Shown: positions 11,873 through 23,766, numbered from the stretch's first letter. The stretch: DNA of 64,000 nt from Latrodectus hesperus (GCA_037975125.1 CM075857.1:24833207-24897206); one strand, 5' to 3'. The notes: a model not told the origin generated them from the sequence alone. Numbers and translations: made by a program.

Positions 11873-12086
11873 TTATAATAAAGCTTCACGTTGCATTATA
11901 TACATTTGGTCAATTCTTTCACGGTGTTGCTGCGAAAGGCAAAAGAAATTGCACAAATTACTTACTTTTTTATGATTTTCGCAACACATAGCTTGTTCAC
12001 GAGTCTTGATGCAATAGCCCACTGATTGGGTATCAGTGAAATGTTCCTGCACGCATTTTCTTGCTGAATCCACCCTCTCTTTGTGG
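11873..12086 (-). CDS. Putative terminal exon of an unrecognised cysteine-rich protein
   Basis: On the minus strand a long pyrimidine tract ending in cag immediately precedes 12086, a strong splice acceptor. The frame then encodes about 70 residues with normal amino-acid use (HKERVDSARKCVQEHF ... REALL) and stops at 11873-11875, followed at once by AATAAA. It contains six cysteines, including a CC pair. The frame also holds a gtaagt donor at 11965-11960 and a pyrimidine-rich cgcag acceptor at 11931-11930. Splicing these would remove exactly 36 nt (12 residues, two Cys) and keep the frame. The upstream exon, and hence any signal peptide, was not found; it would lie above 12090, beyond SINE relics and a (TA)n array. 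I do not recognise the family. It may be a real host gene or a decayed exon. Confidence 0.45.
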
Positions 12087-12193
12087 CTGAAAAAAAAAGA
12101 AAATAACTTGTTCAATAGGATAGTATATGATTAAGCTCCATACTTATTTCATATGCTACTCAATTAAATCATTCCTATTTTTATTTCTATTCA

Positions 12194-12322
12194 ACAGTTC
12201 CTGGGTTCGAATTCAACACCGAGCTTGATTGCTTGTAGCGGTTCGGAATCCACAATAAACCATAAATCCCAGTCTGACTAGCCTCGTGTACAAAAGTGAC
12301 CGTTGAGCGGTAAGCAAACCAA
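12194..12322 (+). mobile_element. Family C SINE copy
   Basis: It contains caacagttcctgggttcgaattc (B-box-like), then gcggttcggaatccac and a body ending near gtgtacaaaagtgacc. The same order recurs at 48317-48465. There is no clear target duplication, so the copy is old. Confidence 0.55.
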
Positions 12323-12853
12323 ATAACACTTTTATGGATAAAGTTACCCCTGTGTTATCACAGATGTAAGTCTTGATTCAATAAATTATAATTCGCAGTA
12401 AATCCTCTCACATAAAAGATTTGAAAACGTGCTTTGAGGATTCCAAAACGTTTTTGGCAAAAATCTATAGCTGTCAAATCTAAGATTTATTTTAAAACGA
12501 TAAATTCATTTATATTAATAAATATTTCATATTTATGAAAGGTCTCTTAGGTTTTTTTATTACAGTAGTGTGTGTGTGTGTGTGTGTTAATTAAATTTTA
12601 TTCCTTCAGGTAACCAAATTTATAAATATTTCATGTTATTGTTTAGTATAAATATTAAAAGTTATATATTATTTTGGTTAATATTTGAAAGAATATACAG
12701 AATGAAGAAAAAGTATTTAACTTAAGCAGTAATTCATAAATATAATTTTGTCAATATTTATGAATTTTTAGATTGGAGTGTGTATCATATCTGAAACCAT
12801 TAATTTTCATAAATATGTTTAATGTCTCAGTTGAAAATAAGTAAAGTGAAAGG

Positions 12854-12854
<1 letters not shown>
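12323..12854. other. AT-rich sequence
   Basis: No gene is visible. A short (TG)n run lies near 12568-12587. Confidence 0.4.

Positions 12855-12946
<92 letters not shown>
12855..12946. repeat. (TA)n(TG)n compound microsatellite
   Basis: About 66 bp of TA (12855-12920) passes directly into about 26 bp of TG (12921-12946). Confidence 0.97.
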
Positions 12947-12948
<2 letters not shown>

Positions 12949-13404
12949 TGTATATACACACATAAAATTATAAATTAAATAATACATAATGGGGAAAAAT
13001 TATTTTCTGGATTTAATAATGAAATGTATTATTTATGTTATTAAATGCCACACCGTCGATAAGAGCGAGATACTTTTGTAATTTCAACCACGCGAAATCA
13101 ACAGTAGGTGACTAAAAATTTAGGTTATACTCTGAAAATATTGAAAAAGTGAAATATAAAATATTATTAAATATTAATTAAATAGTGGGATAAAAATCAA
13201 TTAGAAAACTTAAGTTAAGCTGTTGGGTTGGAATTGGAGTAAGGATAAGGATAAATGTAAAGATGGGTTTTTTTTATAAATGTTGTATTGCTCCAGATGG
13301 AGAAGGCTGCTGAAGACAGTATTAGCCTGTACTGAGGTTGAAGAGGAAGTAATAATATGATATAGAATATACACAGTGTACAATAACAGCAATAAATATT
13401 TGTG

Positions 13405-13490
13405 CTGATTTGAGCGTGGATAATTGTAGTGGTTTTTGAAATCCACTTTAAACTGTCGATCCCAGATGAATTATCCCTTGTGAGCAAATC
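13405..13490 (+). mobile_element. Family C SINE fragment
   Basis: The segment with gagcgtggataattgtagtgg followed by tccactttaaactg and cttgtgagcaaa matches the middle and 3' part of the copy at 48317-48465. The head is missing. Confidence 0.5.
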
Positions 13491-14369
13491 GTGACCATAT
13501 TGGGACTAACACAAACGAATAAAATCGCACAAAACCTTTATCTTTTTTCTCATTTCATTATTTATTATACTATTTACTTTGCTCACTTATTATTTTTGTA
13601 TAAATAATGGCCTTGAAAACAAATACGGTTTTGGTATACTATTTCGTTCTAAAACATACCCGCACGCAGTGAGTTTTGTTATAAAGTTTGTGCATTTGAG
13701 ATTGTACGATCATCAAAACACTGTAAGTCTGTAAAATCTAATCTGAAAAAGAGCTGAATATCGGATGAATGAATGTCTTTTAGGGGGTAAACACTACTAA
13801 ATTATTTTTATTATTTTCTTATCATATCAATGTGTATATTTCTCTTATATTGAAGAAAACCTAATGAGAACAGAATAATAATATATGCATTCATAATTAG
13901 TTTTCATGTTAAAATAAAACGCGGTTTATTTAATTCAAATACTGTCGAATTCAAAATTAAACGAATTTCAACTAGTTTTCGTGCTGAAAATTATATAATG
14001 TTTTCAAAGGATAGTTTATTGCCTTAATTTTATATAAGGCTTATTTAGTATTATATTTGATAAAAAAAGTATAAATAAGGTAATATCACTATTTGTCTAT
14101 CTAATGTTACTTAGTCGAGAAGCATATTCGTTTATCAAATAGTGAATAAATGTATAGCTGAAGTCGATGAATAACTTTTAAGGATACGTGTATATTCCCT
14201 AGGATAATTTTAAGTTTATTATCTTACCATCCTGCACTGATGCATATGAAGATAAATATTGCACCGTCTCTTTTATTTTGCTCATTTTTCGAAAGAACAC
14301 TTGCCACTTTGTTACAGAGTCCGTATCAAGTTCCGGAAATGAAATTCAATTGTTGAAAAATCCACTAAC
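13491..14369. other. AT-rich sequence
   Basis: No supported gene or repeat. Confidence 0.4.
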
Positions 14370-14720
14370 CACCATAAACAGCGGTGAGGGGGAGGAGTTT
14401 ACAGTGTACGTATTCCACTCCACGGGGTACTGCGCCCACTTTTATCCTAATGGCAATTTAATAACAAGCTAGAAAATGGGGAGACAGGTTGATTACGGTG
14501 GTCGGCGAAGCATCTTCCACCCCCTACAAAGCGTTTCCAGAATGTTTCTTACGCTGGGCCTGACCCCCTAAGGCGAGAGGATGAGTGCTTTCACTATCAT
14601 TAGGAACGTTTTAGGGGAACCCCCTATTGGGCACCGGGCGTCCGCACACCTTGTGGGCACAGTTACCTGCCGAGCGTTGAGGCTTTTTAATGGCTCCAAA
14701 TAAGTGTTTTGCTTTTGTTT
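14370..14720. other. GC-richer unique island
   Basis: About 350 bp with markedly higher GC than its surroundings and no sequence shared with the repeats of this window. Open frames are short and show no recognised motif. Conserved non-coding or regulatory DNA, or an untranslated exon, are the obvious possibilities. This is composition evidence only. Confidence 0.3.
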
Positions 14721-15309
14721 GGCAGTTCTTAGAACAGCTGTCTTACTTTGAAACTTTCAGTAAAGAGAGGGTGATCCTATCGCCAACTTGCCAAATCAAC
14801 CCATAAACGCTCTTCCTCCCACAAAGCATATTATTTAGATTGGAATTAAATTAAAATGCAAGCAAACTTTCAACATAATCCAGCTGTTTCCTTAAGATTC
14901 AAATTCTCAGTTAATGTAAAGTCGTTTTATATAAGCCAAATCAATTTAAGAAATTATACTAATCTCAAAATTTTATTGACGTTTGTTTTTCCCAAATTTC
15001 ATACATATATAAGAATGGAATTTTAGTAAGTACTCTACTCAAAAATAAACAGGTTTATTTAATTTGAAATATTCATGAAATACTCTCTCAGTTATTATAA
15101 GTACAAGTGTGACAGTAAAATATATTAATTTGCCTAAAATTAATTAATTTGTCTGATATTGACAACTGACATCATTTTTATTAGTATGCAATATCAAATT
15201 ATCATACGGTTTTAATTAAATTTTACAAAAATGAGTTACTTATATCAAATTTTTAAAAAATTCCAATAGAAATTAGATTGGGCTTGTGAAAGGAGACATT
15301 TTTAATTTC

Positions 15310-15760
15310 GCTGTCCCCCACGTGTGAGAAAAAGTAAAAAAAAAAAGATGTTGAATAATTCAGCCTACAACAGCCAGCTTCTTGATGCTTTTGATAGCAC
15401 GGCCTACGTTCTGGGCAGTGATAATTTATCGCTGTTAAGGCATTTTCTCTTTAATAAAACACAGCCATCTGCTCAGGTATATTGATTATCGCAGATCTTC
15501 CTCTCCCAATAAAAACCAGAAGCGAGGAGGTTTTACAAATGCTTATTTATTGTCATTAAAAAACAGTCTCTGGCGGTGTAAACGGAGTCAGGAATTTTTT
15601 CTCTTAACCCTCTCTCTTCGGATAATAATCACCTGTTGGATCCCACTATTCATTTTTCACAGACATAGCACTATTAATCACAGCCAATCGACGCCTACGG
15701 CTACTTTTAAATTGACTGGTGGGACCATTATGTATTAAACTATTCAACGAAATTTTTCGT
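15310..15760. other. Unique island of balanced composition
   Basis: Between AT-rich flanks this stretch is less AT-rich, non-repetitive and lacks a convincing frame. It contains a CACGTG E-box near 15319. It could be a regulatory element or exon; not distinguishable here. Confidence 0.25.
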
Positions 15761-15980
15761 GAAGATTGGCTGAAAATTTCCTGTATAATTACGAGCCTTT
15801 TTGCATAATATGCAGCGCATTAAAACCCTGTGACATCTAGCTATATATAGCACTAGCGAATATATTTTTTTGTTATTCTAGTAAAGAAAAAACTCATATT
15901 TCATCAGTTTCTTAATTATTGAAAAGGTGGATTGTTTTGGTGAGGGTAAAGTAAAACTTGGTACAGTTTTAATAATTGCT

Positions 15981-16034
15981 ACAAGGTAACCTGTACCAAT
16001 TACTTGGTACAGTAATTGGTACAGGTTACCTTGT
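15981..16034. repeat. Perfect 24-bp foldback hairpin
   Basis: Arms 15981-16004 and 16011-16034 are exact reverse complements, separated by a 6-nt loop (tggtac). The loop-side sequence acttggtacag also occurs just upstream near 15957. Confidence 0.95.
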
Positions 16035-16345
16035 CCACGAAAAACTTTGTTCGCTTACAAAATCTTAATAATGTATTTAGAGAGACAATTTAAAAAAAAA
16101 ATACATTTGCGTAATAACTTTTTTTTCTTCATTCTAATATACAATCATCACACACACACAACAAGCTACGTAAATCTTCGTTAGATTGATATCAAGTCAC
16201 ATGACTGGCATGTTTAACTCCCGAGATTGGAAAACTCGATTTTTGATGAGCTAAATTAGTAACTATAGAATTAGTTTTAGCTTTCAATTCGACAATTTGT
16301 AGACTTGACTCCCATTTCGAATCACTGCAAACATACTATACTGGT

Positions 16346-16552
16346 ATGGATATTTGTAGTAGTTCGTTAGCCAGTTTGATCATCCAACAGTTTAATCCTC
16401 ATCCCGGAGTTGGAGGTGCTTATCTGAAAGAAACGTCATTTAAATACAACTCAGAATTCATTCAAAAAGTAATTTCAGAGTATCCAAAGGTAGTGAAGTA
16501 TTTGCTCCAATTATTTCATGTACGATTTCATCCTAGTAAATATACTTCTTAG
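16346..16552 (+). other. Unrecognised open frame, possible pseudogene
   Basis: The frame reads with fairly protein-like composition in its second half (FNPHPGVGGAYLK, SEFIQKVISEYPKVVKYLLQLF). Its first part overlaps a family C SINE-like fragment (gtagtagttcg near 16356). Short stretches after the stop, to about 16900, also look faintly coding (one includes CCVCG) but are broken. I do not recognise a domain. It may be a decayed transposon or gene fragment. Confidence 0.2.
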
Positions 16553-17988
16553 AGCATAAACAACAGACATTTTATGAAGTAATGTCATCGGAACATTTGC
16601 ATTTATTCGTAGTAATTCCCTCTCATATAGCTGTAAGTCCAAAAAGAGACAAAGTTAGGTCTTCTCGTAAAGTTCAACAAGACTGTAAACTGTAAGTACT
16701 AATGACATTAGTCCTCATGCATAAAATGTGACCAACGAGTAACAGAGAAGCCAAACAAAATCAGCGAGAAAAACTGCAACAATTCATATACTCAAACAAG
16801 AAATTGATTTCCTAGAGTTTTACAAATCTATGAACACAAGACAGTGTGAAAATTACGAGAAGATGTAAATAGATACTGTTTGCTGTGTGTGTGGAATAGA
16901 ATATAGATCTTTATGTGGTTGATCTATAAACAACGATTTCCTGATAAAATTATGTATTCATATAGAAGCATTTATTTAACAACGATTTTACCTCTCTTTA
17001 ACATAGATCAAACATTGTTTATTTGTTGACTTTTATTTTGGTCATTATTTAAATCTAGACTAATTCTTTCATTCTAATTTTATAATTTGATCCTTCGTAC
17101 AAAATACTCTACTCTAATTGTTCGTATATAATGTTTTAAAACAAATTTACATTGCACATCATTCTGTTAGAAATTACATCACTTTAAAATTTAAGATGCA
17201 GAATTATAAATAAATTATACTGAATGCAATTTATGAAAATATTTTTTATTTACTTGATCAATTTGAAACTCGAGTTACTTGTTTGAAATATAAAATTATA
17301 CACACAACTAATACTTTGAGTTTATCAAGTTACATTTAAATGTTTTTTCATACTCTGATCAACAAGACAAAAATATTACTTATTTATTTTTGTGATTTAA
17401 GTATCCATTTTAGTTATTAAATATTTCTTAAGCATTTATATAAAAATATAAAATGAAATATACATTAAATAATGCAGTTTTTAATTAATTACATTCAAAA
17501 ATTGATATAAGATTAAAAGAAAAGAAAAAGTGGACCTAGAGTTTAATATAATTTTGTATGTTTAAAATGTAATTTTGTAAGTTTGTTAGTTTTAAAATGT
17601 AATTTTTTGTATGTTTAACTGGTTTATAATTTTTAATTATTTAATAGGTACCGCAAAAATCAATTATTGATTAAAAATATTCGATAAATGATGCAACAAC
17701 TTAATTGGTTTCTTATATACCGATATTTCTGTAAATTACACAGTATTTTGTAATGATATGCTAAAAATATTGGAACTACTGTATTCACAGTTGTAAATAT
17801 TATAAGAAACATTTATCCAGTGAAAATTATAGTGATAAAAAAATACTGACATTTTATGATAAATATTGATATAAAACATTTACTATCGCAACATTTACAC
17901 AATTGCTGTAATTAATTTAACTCCTGTAACTTCAAGGTCACCTGAGAAATATGCTTCACGGTCTGCTTATAGGATTAGCGTTGGAATA
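16553..17988. other. AT-rich sequence
   Basis: Apart from faint coding-like fragments before about 16900, nothing can be supported. Confidence 0.35.
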
Positions 17989-18304
17989 AATGTTGTTGTT
18001 GTATAATGCTCAGCTACTAGAATTTCCATTTTCCAGCCCTACAAAGGGCGGAAATGATGACACCTTCATTATACAGTGAATGTATCTTCTTAATTTAGAA
18101 GCAGGAGTCAAACCGAAGACCCTTAGATTTGGCCTATTAACCCCGAGGTATCATTTCACATGGAAGACATTGCGACCACGAATTAGTTAATGTATCCCAG
18201 TAGCCATTAGTGAACACGACGGCTCTTCGATTGGATCGGGATTCGAAATTATTACCTTCCGAAAAAGAGAAGGAACACCCTAACCAACAGGCCACCGAGG
18301 TAAT
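17989..18304 (-). mobile_element. tRNA-derived SINE, family F, copy 1 (9-bp target duplication)
   Basis: On the minus strand the head reads ggtggcctgttggttaggg (A-box-like), then a degenerate B box ttcgaatcccgat. A body follows and the element ends in an (AAC)n tail. The direct repeat gttggaata flanks it at 17980-17988 and 18305-18313. A second copy is at 50760-51075, sharing tagaagcagg, agtatcatttca and gacattgcg..ca. Confidence 0.82.
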
Positions 18305-18313
18305 GTTGGAATA

Positions 18314-19282
18314 TAATTTTTGAGGTAAAATTGTGAAATATCATGCGAAAAATTTAAATAAATCGAAAACTTCCAAAAGATTTGCTTAAAGAGAAATCAA
18401 ATAGCAGAAAAATTTCCCTTAGCTGAATATAAATTTAAATTTATTTATTTTATTAAAATTTTACTGTTACCACTTTTAATTTTACACAGAAAATTATTCA
18501 ACATATTCAAATGTAGTATAATTTGATAAAGTATAAACATTCAATAGCTTATTTTAATTTGAATGTGGCATTGTATAAATTAAGAAAAATGATATTAATT
18601 TGCCGGATAAAGTTAAATGAATCACCTTCACACAAAATTTGAATGCAGATACACATAAATAATAATGAAATCAATCTCCTTTTCGTATTTGTCAAATGGC
18701 AAATTCTTACATCATCGTCTAGTGATAAATTGAGTTTAAAAACACTTGTTATTCAATTATTCACCACTGTTCTACCTAATATTCTTTTAAAAACACTTGT
18801 TATTCTATTTCATGAAAAATAATTTTATGGTATATTGCTCAAAAAATAATGATGTTATTTAACAAAAAGATAGAAGGGCACTTCATTTTCCAAGAATTGA
18901 TTAGACATTAGTAAAAAATTAATCTGTATGAAAATGTCTGTCATTGGTCATTCTTATCACGTGTGAATTAAAATAAATTATACTCTTAAGAAAGGTAGCA
19001 GAAGATCGAATCGTTGAGTGACATTTTTTATCTCTGATTTCTCGTTAGGAGGTAAGTTCCAGTTTTTAGGTGTAAAGAATTTTCAATTAATATTTAATAA
19101 TTAACCAATTAATTCAACATTTTAATATTTTAATTAACTTTTTAATCAGCCAATTAATTATACGTTTTAATTGACCAATTAACTATACTTTTTTATTATA
19201 TTCCAACTAATTATAGTTATTTACACTTGTAATATTGAGAAATCTTGTGAAAAACAATTCAAGGAGTTAACACTAATAAATT
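18314..19282. other. AT-rich sequence with small local repeats
   Basis: A 20-bp word (tttaaaaacacttgttattc) occurs twice near 18733 and 18785, and ccaattaa motifs recur at 19090-19200. No gene is visible. Confidence 0.4.
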
Positions 19283-19293
19283 TCATTATAATA

Positions 19294-19522
19294 TTTATTT
19301 ATTTATTACATTACATTACATGTATTCAGACTTGTATGCTTGATTCTTGAGATCCGCTTGTAAGTCTTCGTCGATAATAGGACAAATAGCACAATGAAAG
19401 ATGTACAATCACAGAAGAATAACGAAGAAAACACCCAGGGCCACGGTGGGAATCGAACCCACACTCCTACGCTCTCAAGCGATTAGCGGTGATGCTTTAG
19501 ACCACTCAGCCACGGAGCGCCC
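19294..19522 (-). mobile_element. Ser-tRNA-like SINE, family B, copy 2 (11-bp target duplication)
   Basis: Nearly identical to 7174-7403, same orientation, with the same tRNA-Ser(GCU)-like head and ATTAC tail. The direct repeat tcattataata flanks it at 19283-19293 and 19523-19533. Low divergence between copies suggests relatively recent activity. Confidence 0.9.
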
Positions 19523-19589
19523 TCATTATAATAGTAAAATATTATAATGAAATTTTTAAGTGTGTTTTCCGAACTGGCAACTGAACTAG

Positions 19590-19660
19590 TAGTGCTCTGA
19601 TTTTCAGTTCAACAGTTCGTATGTTCGATTCTCACAATGGGTGGATTATGTGGGAGAATT
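19590..19660 (+). mobile_element. Family C SINE fragment
   Basis: It contains ttcaacagttcgtatgttcga and a following gattctcacaatgggtgg, matching the B-box part of family C. The rest is diverged. Confidence 0.45.
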
Positions 19661-20289
19661 CAGATTTAGAAGACTGTAGGCTTCTGTTGAATAAATTGTT
19701 GTGTGGAAAAATATAACCATAGAGAAATCAACAAGCTTCTCTTATGTCTGTTTTGACTTTTAAATTTTTTCCGCAGCTTTTTGTATCTAATTTTATTTAT
19801 AATATAATACATTAATGATGAATTATCACACACACATACAAGCACAGGATTAACTACAGAAATATTTTATCAAATTTAAATTTATTCGTTTTAAGTTTTA
19901 GTATTACGAACAAAATACAGCAATGATAGAAATAATATTTTTTAGAAAATAAGGTTTCAATAATGAACCTTATTTATGCAAAAATAGTATTACAGTAATT
20001 GAGCTTATTTCTAAAAATTCTACTTATGCATTACATTCTCTGATAAAACGAATATTTTGAATAACACTCATTTCCATGATTATCTGTGAGTTAACTTCAA
20101 TAACTTACCTCTTCCTCGCATTTTCCATTATTCTTTTTTTGCGTTATTGTTTTGGGACACAAATAATAATAATTGAATAAAAACATGGTCTGTGCGCTTT
20201 TGAGGGTTGAAGATGCTTTCGAGTCGTGTGTGAAGGTAATTATTATCCGAACCCTTCCTGCTATTAACGGAACTGAAACAAAAAGAATT
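19661..20289. other. AT-rich sequence
   Basis: Nothing supported. Confidence 0.4.
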
Positions 20290-20470
20290 CCCGAAAATCC
20301 TCTGAGTGTGCAACAGGTGGATGGGCATTCCAGACCGCGATGATAACTGTTATTTTCAGGAAGGCATAAAGGGGCAAATTGTAGACTCCGAGACCCGTGG
20401 GGTGGAGGACGCCGATTAATCAAGTGCGCCTCGAATTTAGGGTGCGAATACTGTAATTTCATACCCAGCC
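20290..20470. other. GC-richer unique island
   Basis: Composition differs sharply from the flanks and the sequence is not shared with other parts of the window. The minus-strand frame across it has no recognised domain. Function unknown. Confidence 0.25.
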
Positions 20471-20739
20471 ACATGAGCTACTCAGGGAAGAAATCGATTT
20501 CAGGATAATATGCAAGGACTGAACTCCAAAATACCTTTTCTCCATTACCAATCTTCCTTACTGTTTACTATGTTCTCACAAATGTTATTCATTCAACTTT
20601 CCCGAAATTGTTGTGTCGAAACAAAAAATTCAATTTTTGTCTAATTCATCAGTTTTGAAATCATTATAAAGTACTTTAATTTTTTTTTTATCTAGGCATT
20701 TAATCGTTTAAGTTTACCATGGTCTAAAAGCAGTATAGC

Positions 20740-20873
20740 GCTTTTTAAAGTGTAAGATCACGCTTTTGATCCCAGCTACTGTAAAACAATCGAAGGGGCA
20801 CGATGCGCTTCTCCCTTCTGCATGCACATCTGTCAGGTTAGTGCTTCGATTTTCCGGGTTTTCTCCCTTGCGA
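20740..20873 (+). mobile_element. Family E SINE-like fragment, plus orientation
   Basis: It carries a degenerate tRNA-like head (cttttgatcccagc) and the diagnostic ttccgggttttctcccttgc. It faces another fragment of the same family at 20935-21110, which creates an inverted pair. Confidence 0.5.
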
Positions 20874-21019
20874 CTTACTATTTGACACCGAGAAGTAGAA
20901 AGCCTAACGACATACGGCTGTTGTAAAACATATCAAGTTCAACTGATAATTTGCCATCTGGGAGGACTTTTCATAGATCCAGGGTCATTTTTATGTATCG
21001 CAAGGGAGAAAACCCGGAA
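20852..21019. repeat. Inverted repeat, perfect 22-bp arms
   Basis: Arms at 20852-20873 and 20998-21019 are exact reverse complements (core ttccgggttttctcccttgc) with a 124-bp spacer. They are the shared block of two oppositely oriented family E fragments. Confidence 0.9.
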
Positions 21020-21110
21020 GATGTCCCAGCACACACTCCCACAAAAGGTAGAAGTGTGCAGTATGCATCTTTAATTGTTCAACAGGGGCTGAGATAACAA
21101 TTGCTTACTA
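20935..21110 (-). mobile_element. Family E SINE-like fragment, minus orientation
   Basis: It contains gggaggacttt, tcgcaagggagaaaacccgg, cccacaaaag and ttcaacaggggctgaga in the same order as the copy at 27430-27725. Confidence 0.55.
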
Positions 21111-21844
21111 TAGTTGTAAAAATATGCCTTCTCGGAATACAATTTATGTGACTGATATTAATGAATACCTTAGTCTTCGGTCGTTAGGTCATTCTCTAGA
21201 TGATGTAAAAATGAAGTATTTTAATCAATTAACTTAAATCAATATGTAATGAATATAAATTGTTATTAAAAATTCTAAGTAAATAAACTTAAATTTACAA
21301 AGAAGTGATAATAGTACTATAAATACTAGAAATATTAATAAAAATAGATTAGGAATGCATATATTTTCGAATAACGAATTTCTGATTAACTGTTGTCTTT
21401 TTACTAAGATGGATGATAAGTGATATGTGCGGCTTGGCACACTATTCGCAAGAGTTTCACCTAAATTCAGTACGATATTTTATTTATTCAGCGACAGATT
21501 AAGAAATGTGTACAAAATCAAGAACTCAACCATAAAGACTATTGTACAAAACGGAAAATATGATTCATTTGCTGAATTTAAAATAAGCAAAATACTTTGT
21601 TGTTTACTGAATTTACATCCGGATTATAGCTGACAGAGCTCATTAGTTTGTAAAAATGTAAGCAACTGCCATATAGAAACAGATTGAAAGTTAATATATA
21701 TATAGTGTACAAAAAATTTAACTATATTCCAAAATAATCTTTTTTGAAAACATTTGAAAAATGAAATTTTTTGGTTTACATTTTTAACAAATTCAAGGAT
21801 CTATATCTGTATCAGCAGAAGACCGTTGTGTTGAAGGAACATAT
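21111..21844. other. AT-rich sequence
   Basis: Nothing supported. Confidence 0.4.
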
Positions 21845-21896
21845 AGATGTTAAAAGTTCCGTAGAGATATTGGTCCCAACGGAACTTTCAACATCT
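21845..21896. repeat. Hairpin, 18-bp arms with one mismatch
   Basis: Arms agatgttaaaagttccgt (21845-21862) and acggaactttcaacatct (21879-21896) pair with one wobble-type mismatch across a 16-nt loop. The size resembles a small-RNA hairpin, but the stem does not extend cleanly beyond 18 bp. Confidence 0.8.
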
Positions 21897-22039
21897 TGTT
21901 GGTATTGCGTGGAGGGGGAAGGTGCCAGTTCAGGAATCGATCTTGTTTAGCTGTGGTTAAAATTACGAAAGGGTTGATTATATTAAGCACACTTTCAATT
22001 GGACAAACAAGACAACAGGAAACATGTTACAATAACTTA

Positions 22040-22140
22040 AATAAGAATAAATTGATCGGGTCTGGCTAGTTTGAAGAATGATGAGGCTTTTTGTACTCAA
22101 TGTAGCGGGTTCGATACCTGGACCAGCTAAAAAACCGTTA
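22040..22140 (+). mobile_element. tRNA-like SINE fragment
   Basis: A tRNA-like head with gggtctggctagttt (A-box-like) and gggttcgatacctgg (B box). No matching body or target duplication was found. Confidence 0.3.
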
Positions 22141-22299
22141 TGCAGAGAGAGCTTATGCAAGCAGAAAATTCTATAAGATCAAATGTTAAATCTTGAAAAA
22201 CTTCTTTGAAATTGTTTTATTAATTTCATTTTATAACTGTTGGTGTCTTATTTTATGAAAGACTGTTTAACGTTCTAATGTTCTTTTCACACGCAAGGG

Positions 22300-22420
22300 C
22301 TAATAAGGCCGGGAACTACAATATAAAATGGTAATAATAACGTCCACATACAAAGTGAGAATCGAATTCAGAAACTGTTGTACTGAAGGCCTAAGAGCTA
22401 ACCAACTTATCTAATATATA
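22300..22420 (-). mobile_element. Family C SINE fragment
   Basis: The minus strand reads acaacagtttctgaattcgattctcac, matching the family C head. The downstream ggttcgg-type block is decayed. Confidence 0.4.
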
Positions 22421-23289
22421 AATAATTTAGATATCTGAGTTGAATTTTATCTTGATGGGTACCTTGTGGTGCAGAATTCAAAAAAATTATCATAAGAAAC
22501 CTTATATCCTGGTTATATTATCTGGTGTTGAGAAATAAATATGATATGGGAAAATTTTTCAATAAGGTCAAATTGAGATAAATTTTTAAACCAAAAACTT
22601 TTGTAAGGATACTATTGCTTAAATTTTCTATCTCTTCCAAAGAATTATATTCTAGTGGTTTGTTCTTACCAGTGTTATAGACATTTATCTTATCAAAGGA
22701 AAATGCTGAAAAATAATTATTTAATACGTATATATTTCCTAGGATTATGTGATTCTCATTTTTGTCGAAATATCCCAAGATATTAATGTATTAGCTGGTT
22801 TGCGCAGGCAAACTTCATTTTTTTCCTATATTTAATATAATTTTTTTTTAAAAACATTCAATATATTTAATATAAATTATTCTAAATAAAAAAATTTATA
22901 TTAATATATTAAAAATAAATTTAAATAACATATATGTGCTGATACTTATATAATTACATTAATTTAATAATTATGAGTATTGGGATTTGAATTCTATAAT
23001 ACATAAATTGAAAAAATTATTATTTTCATTCATAGATTTACATTTAAAAGCGATGGAAAAAAGAATAAATAATGCAAAATTGAACCTATATAGCCAACAT
23101 TTATCTTTAATCAAATATAAACGATAATATTTTAAGTAATTGAATATAACCAAGAATGTTCATAATGATTTTTTCATAAAAGCTTGATATTCCTATAATA
23201 TTAGTACCACAGAGAGAGAGAGAGAGAGTAGAAAGAATAAAAGTTGAAGGTGACATTTTGATCATTCCACATATTGCATTTCCAAAGGA
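22421..23289. other. AT-rich sequence
   Basis: Open frames here are Asn/Ile/Lys-rich and lack recognisable motifs. A short (GA)n run lies at about 23213-23228. Confidence 0.4.
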
Positions 23290-23370
23290 ATTCCATAAAC
23301 GTTGGGCCCCATTCATGCGTCGCAAGAGAGAAAACCCAGAAAACTCCCAATCACCAGCCTCAACACTTGT
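23290..23370 (-). mobile_element. Family E SINE-like fragment
   Basis: The sequence catgcgtcgcaagagagaaa followed by acccagaaaactccca matches the diagnostic block of family E in minus orientation. The extent on either side is unclear. Confidence 0.45.
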
Positions 23371-23687
23371 GCCAAAATATTTATCTCAGATAGCTCGACA
23401 CTAAGCTGGAGCCTTCCACTTAGCCGAAGTCCTACTCCTATGACACAGGAAGCCCCGTCAAACTGTAATTTCTATAAACTTCCTGAAACTGGAGAAGAAT
23501 TTAAATTACAATAATCGGCAAAAGATATCATTTTTATGATCGATAATTTATAACTTAAACTATCAATCAGCCCTCAAGACCATCATGTCCAGTTTATAAA
23601 TTTTAAAAATGTGTTGAATTTAATGATCATTGGCTGCTGTTCTTTAGATGTTTCGAAAGGTGGTTGTCATCTCGTCACTTATTTCAG

Positions 23688-23690
<3 letters not shown>

Positions 23691-23766
<76 letters not shown>
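23691..23766. repeat. (TA)n microsatellite
   Basis: About 38 uninterrupted TA units. Confidence 0.97.

Noticed and set aside
13210..13487. Overlapping 78- and 90-codon minus-strand frames
   Set aside because: Part of the sequence is a family C SINE fragment and the rest is low complexity.
20097..20474. 125-codon minus-strand frame
   Set aside because: It spans a GC-richer island and an AT-rich flank without any domain or splice signal; composition alone does not support coding.
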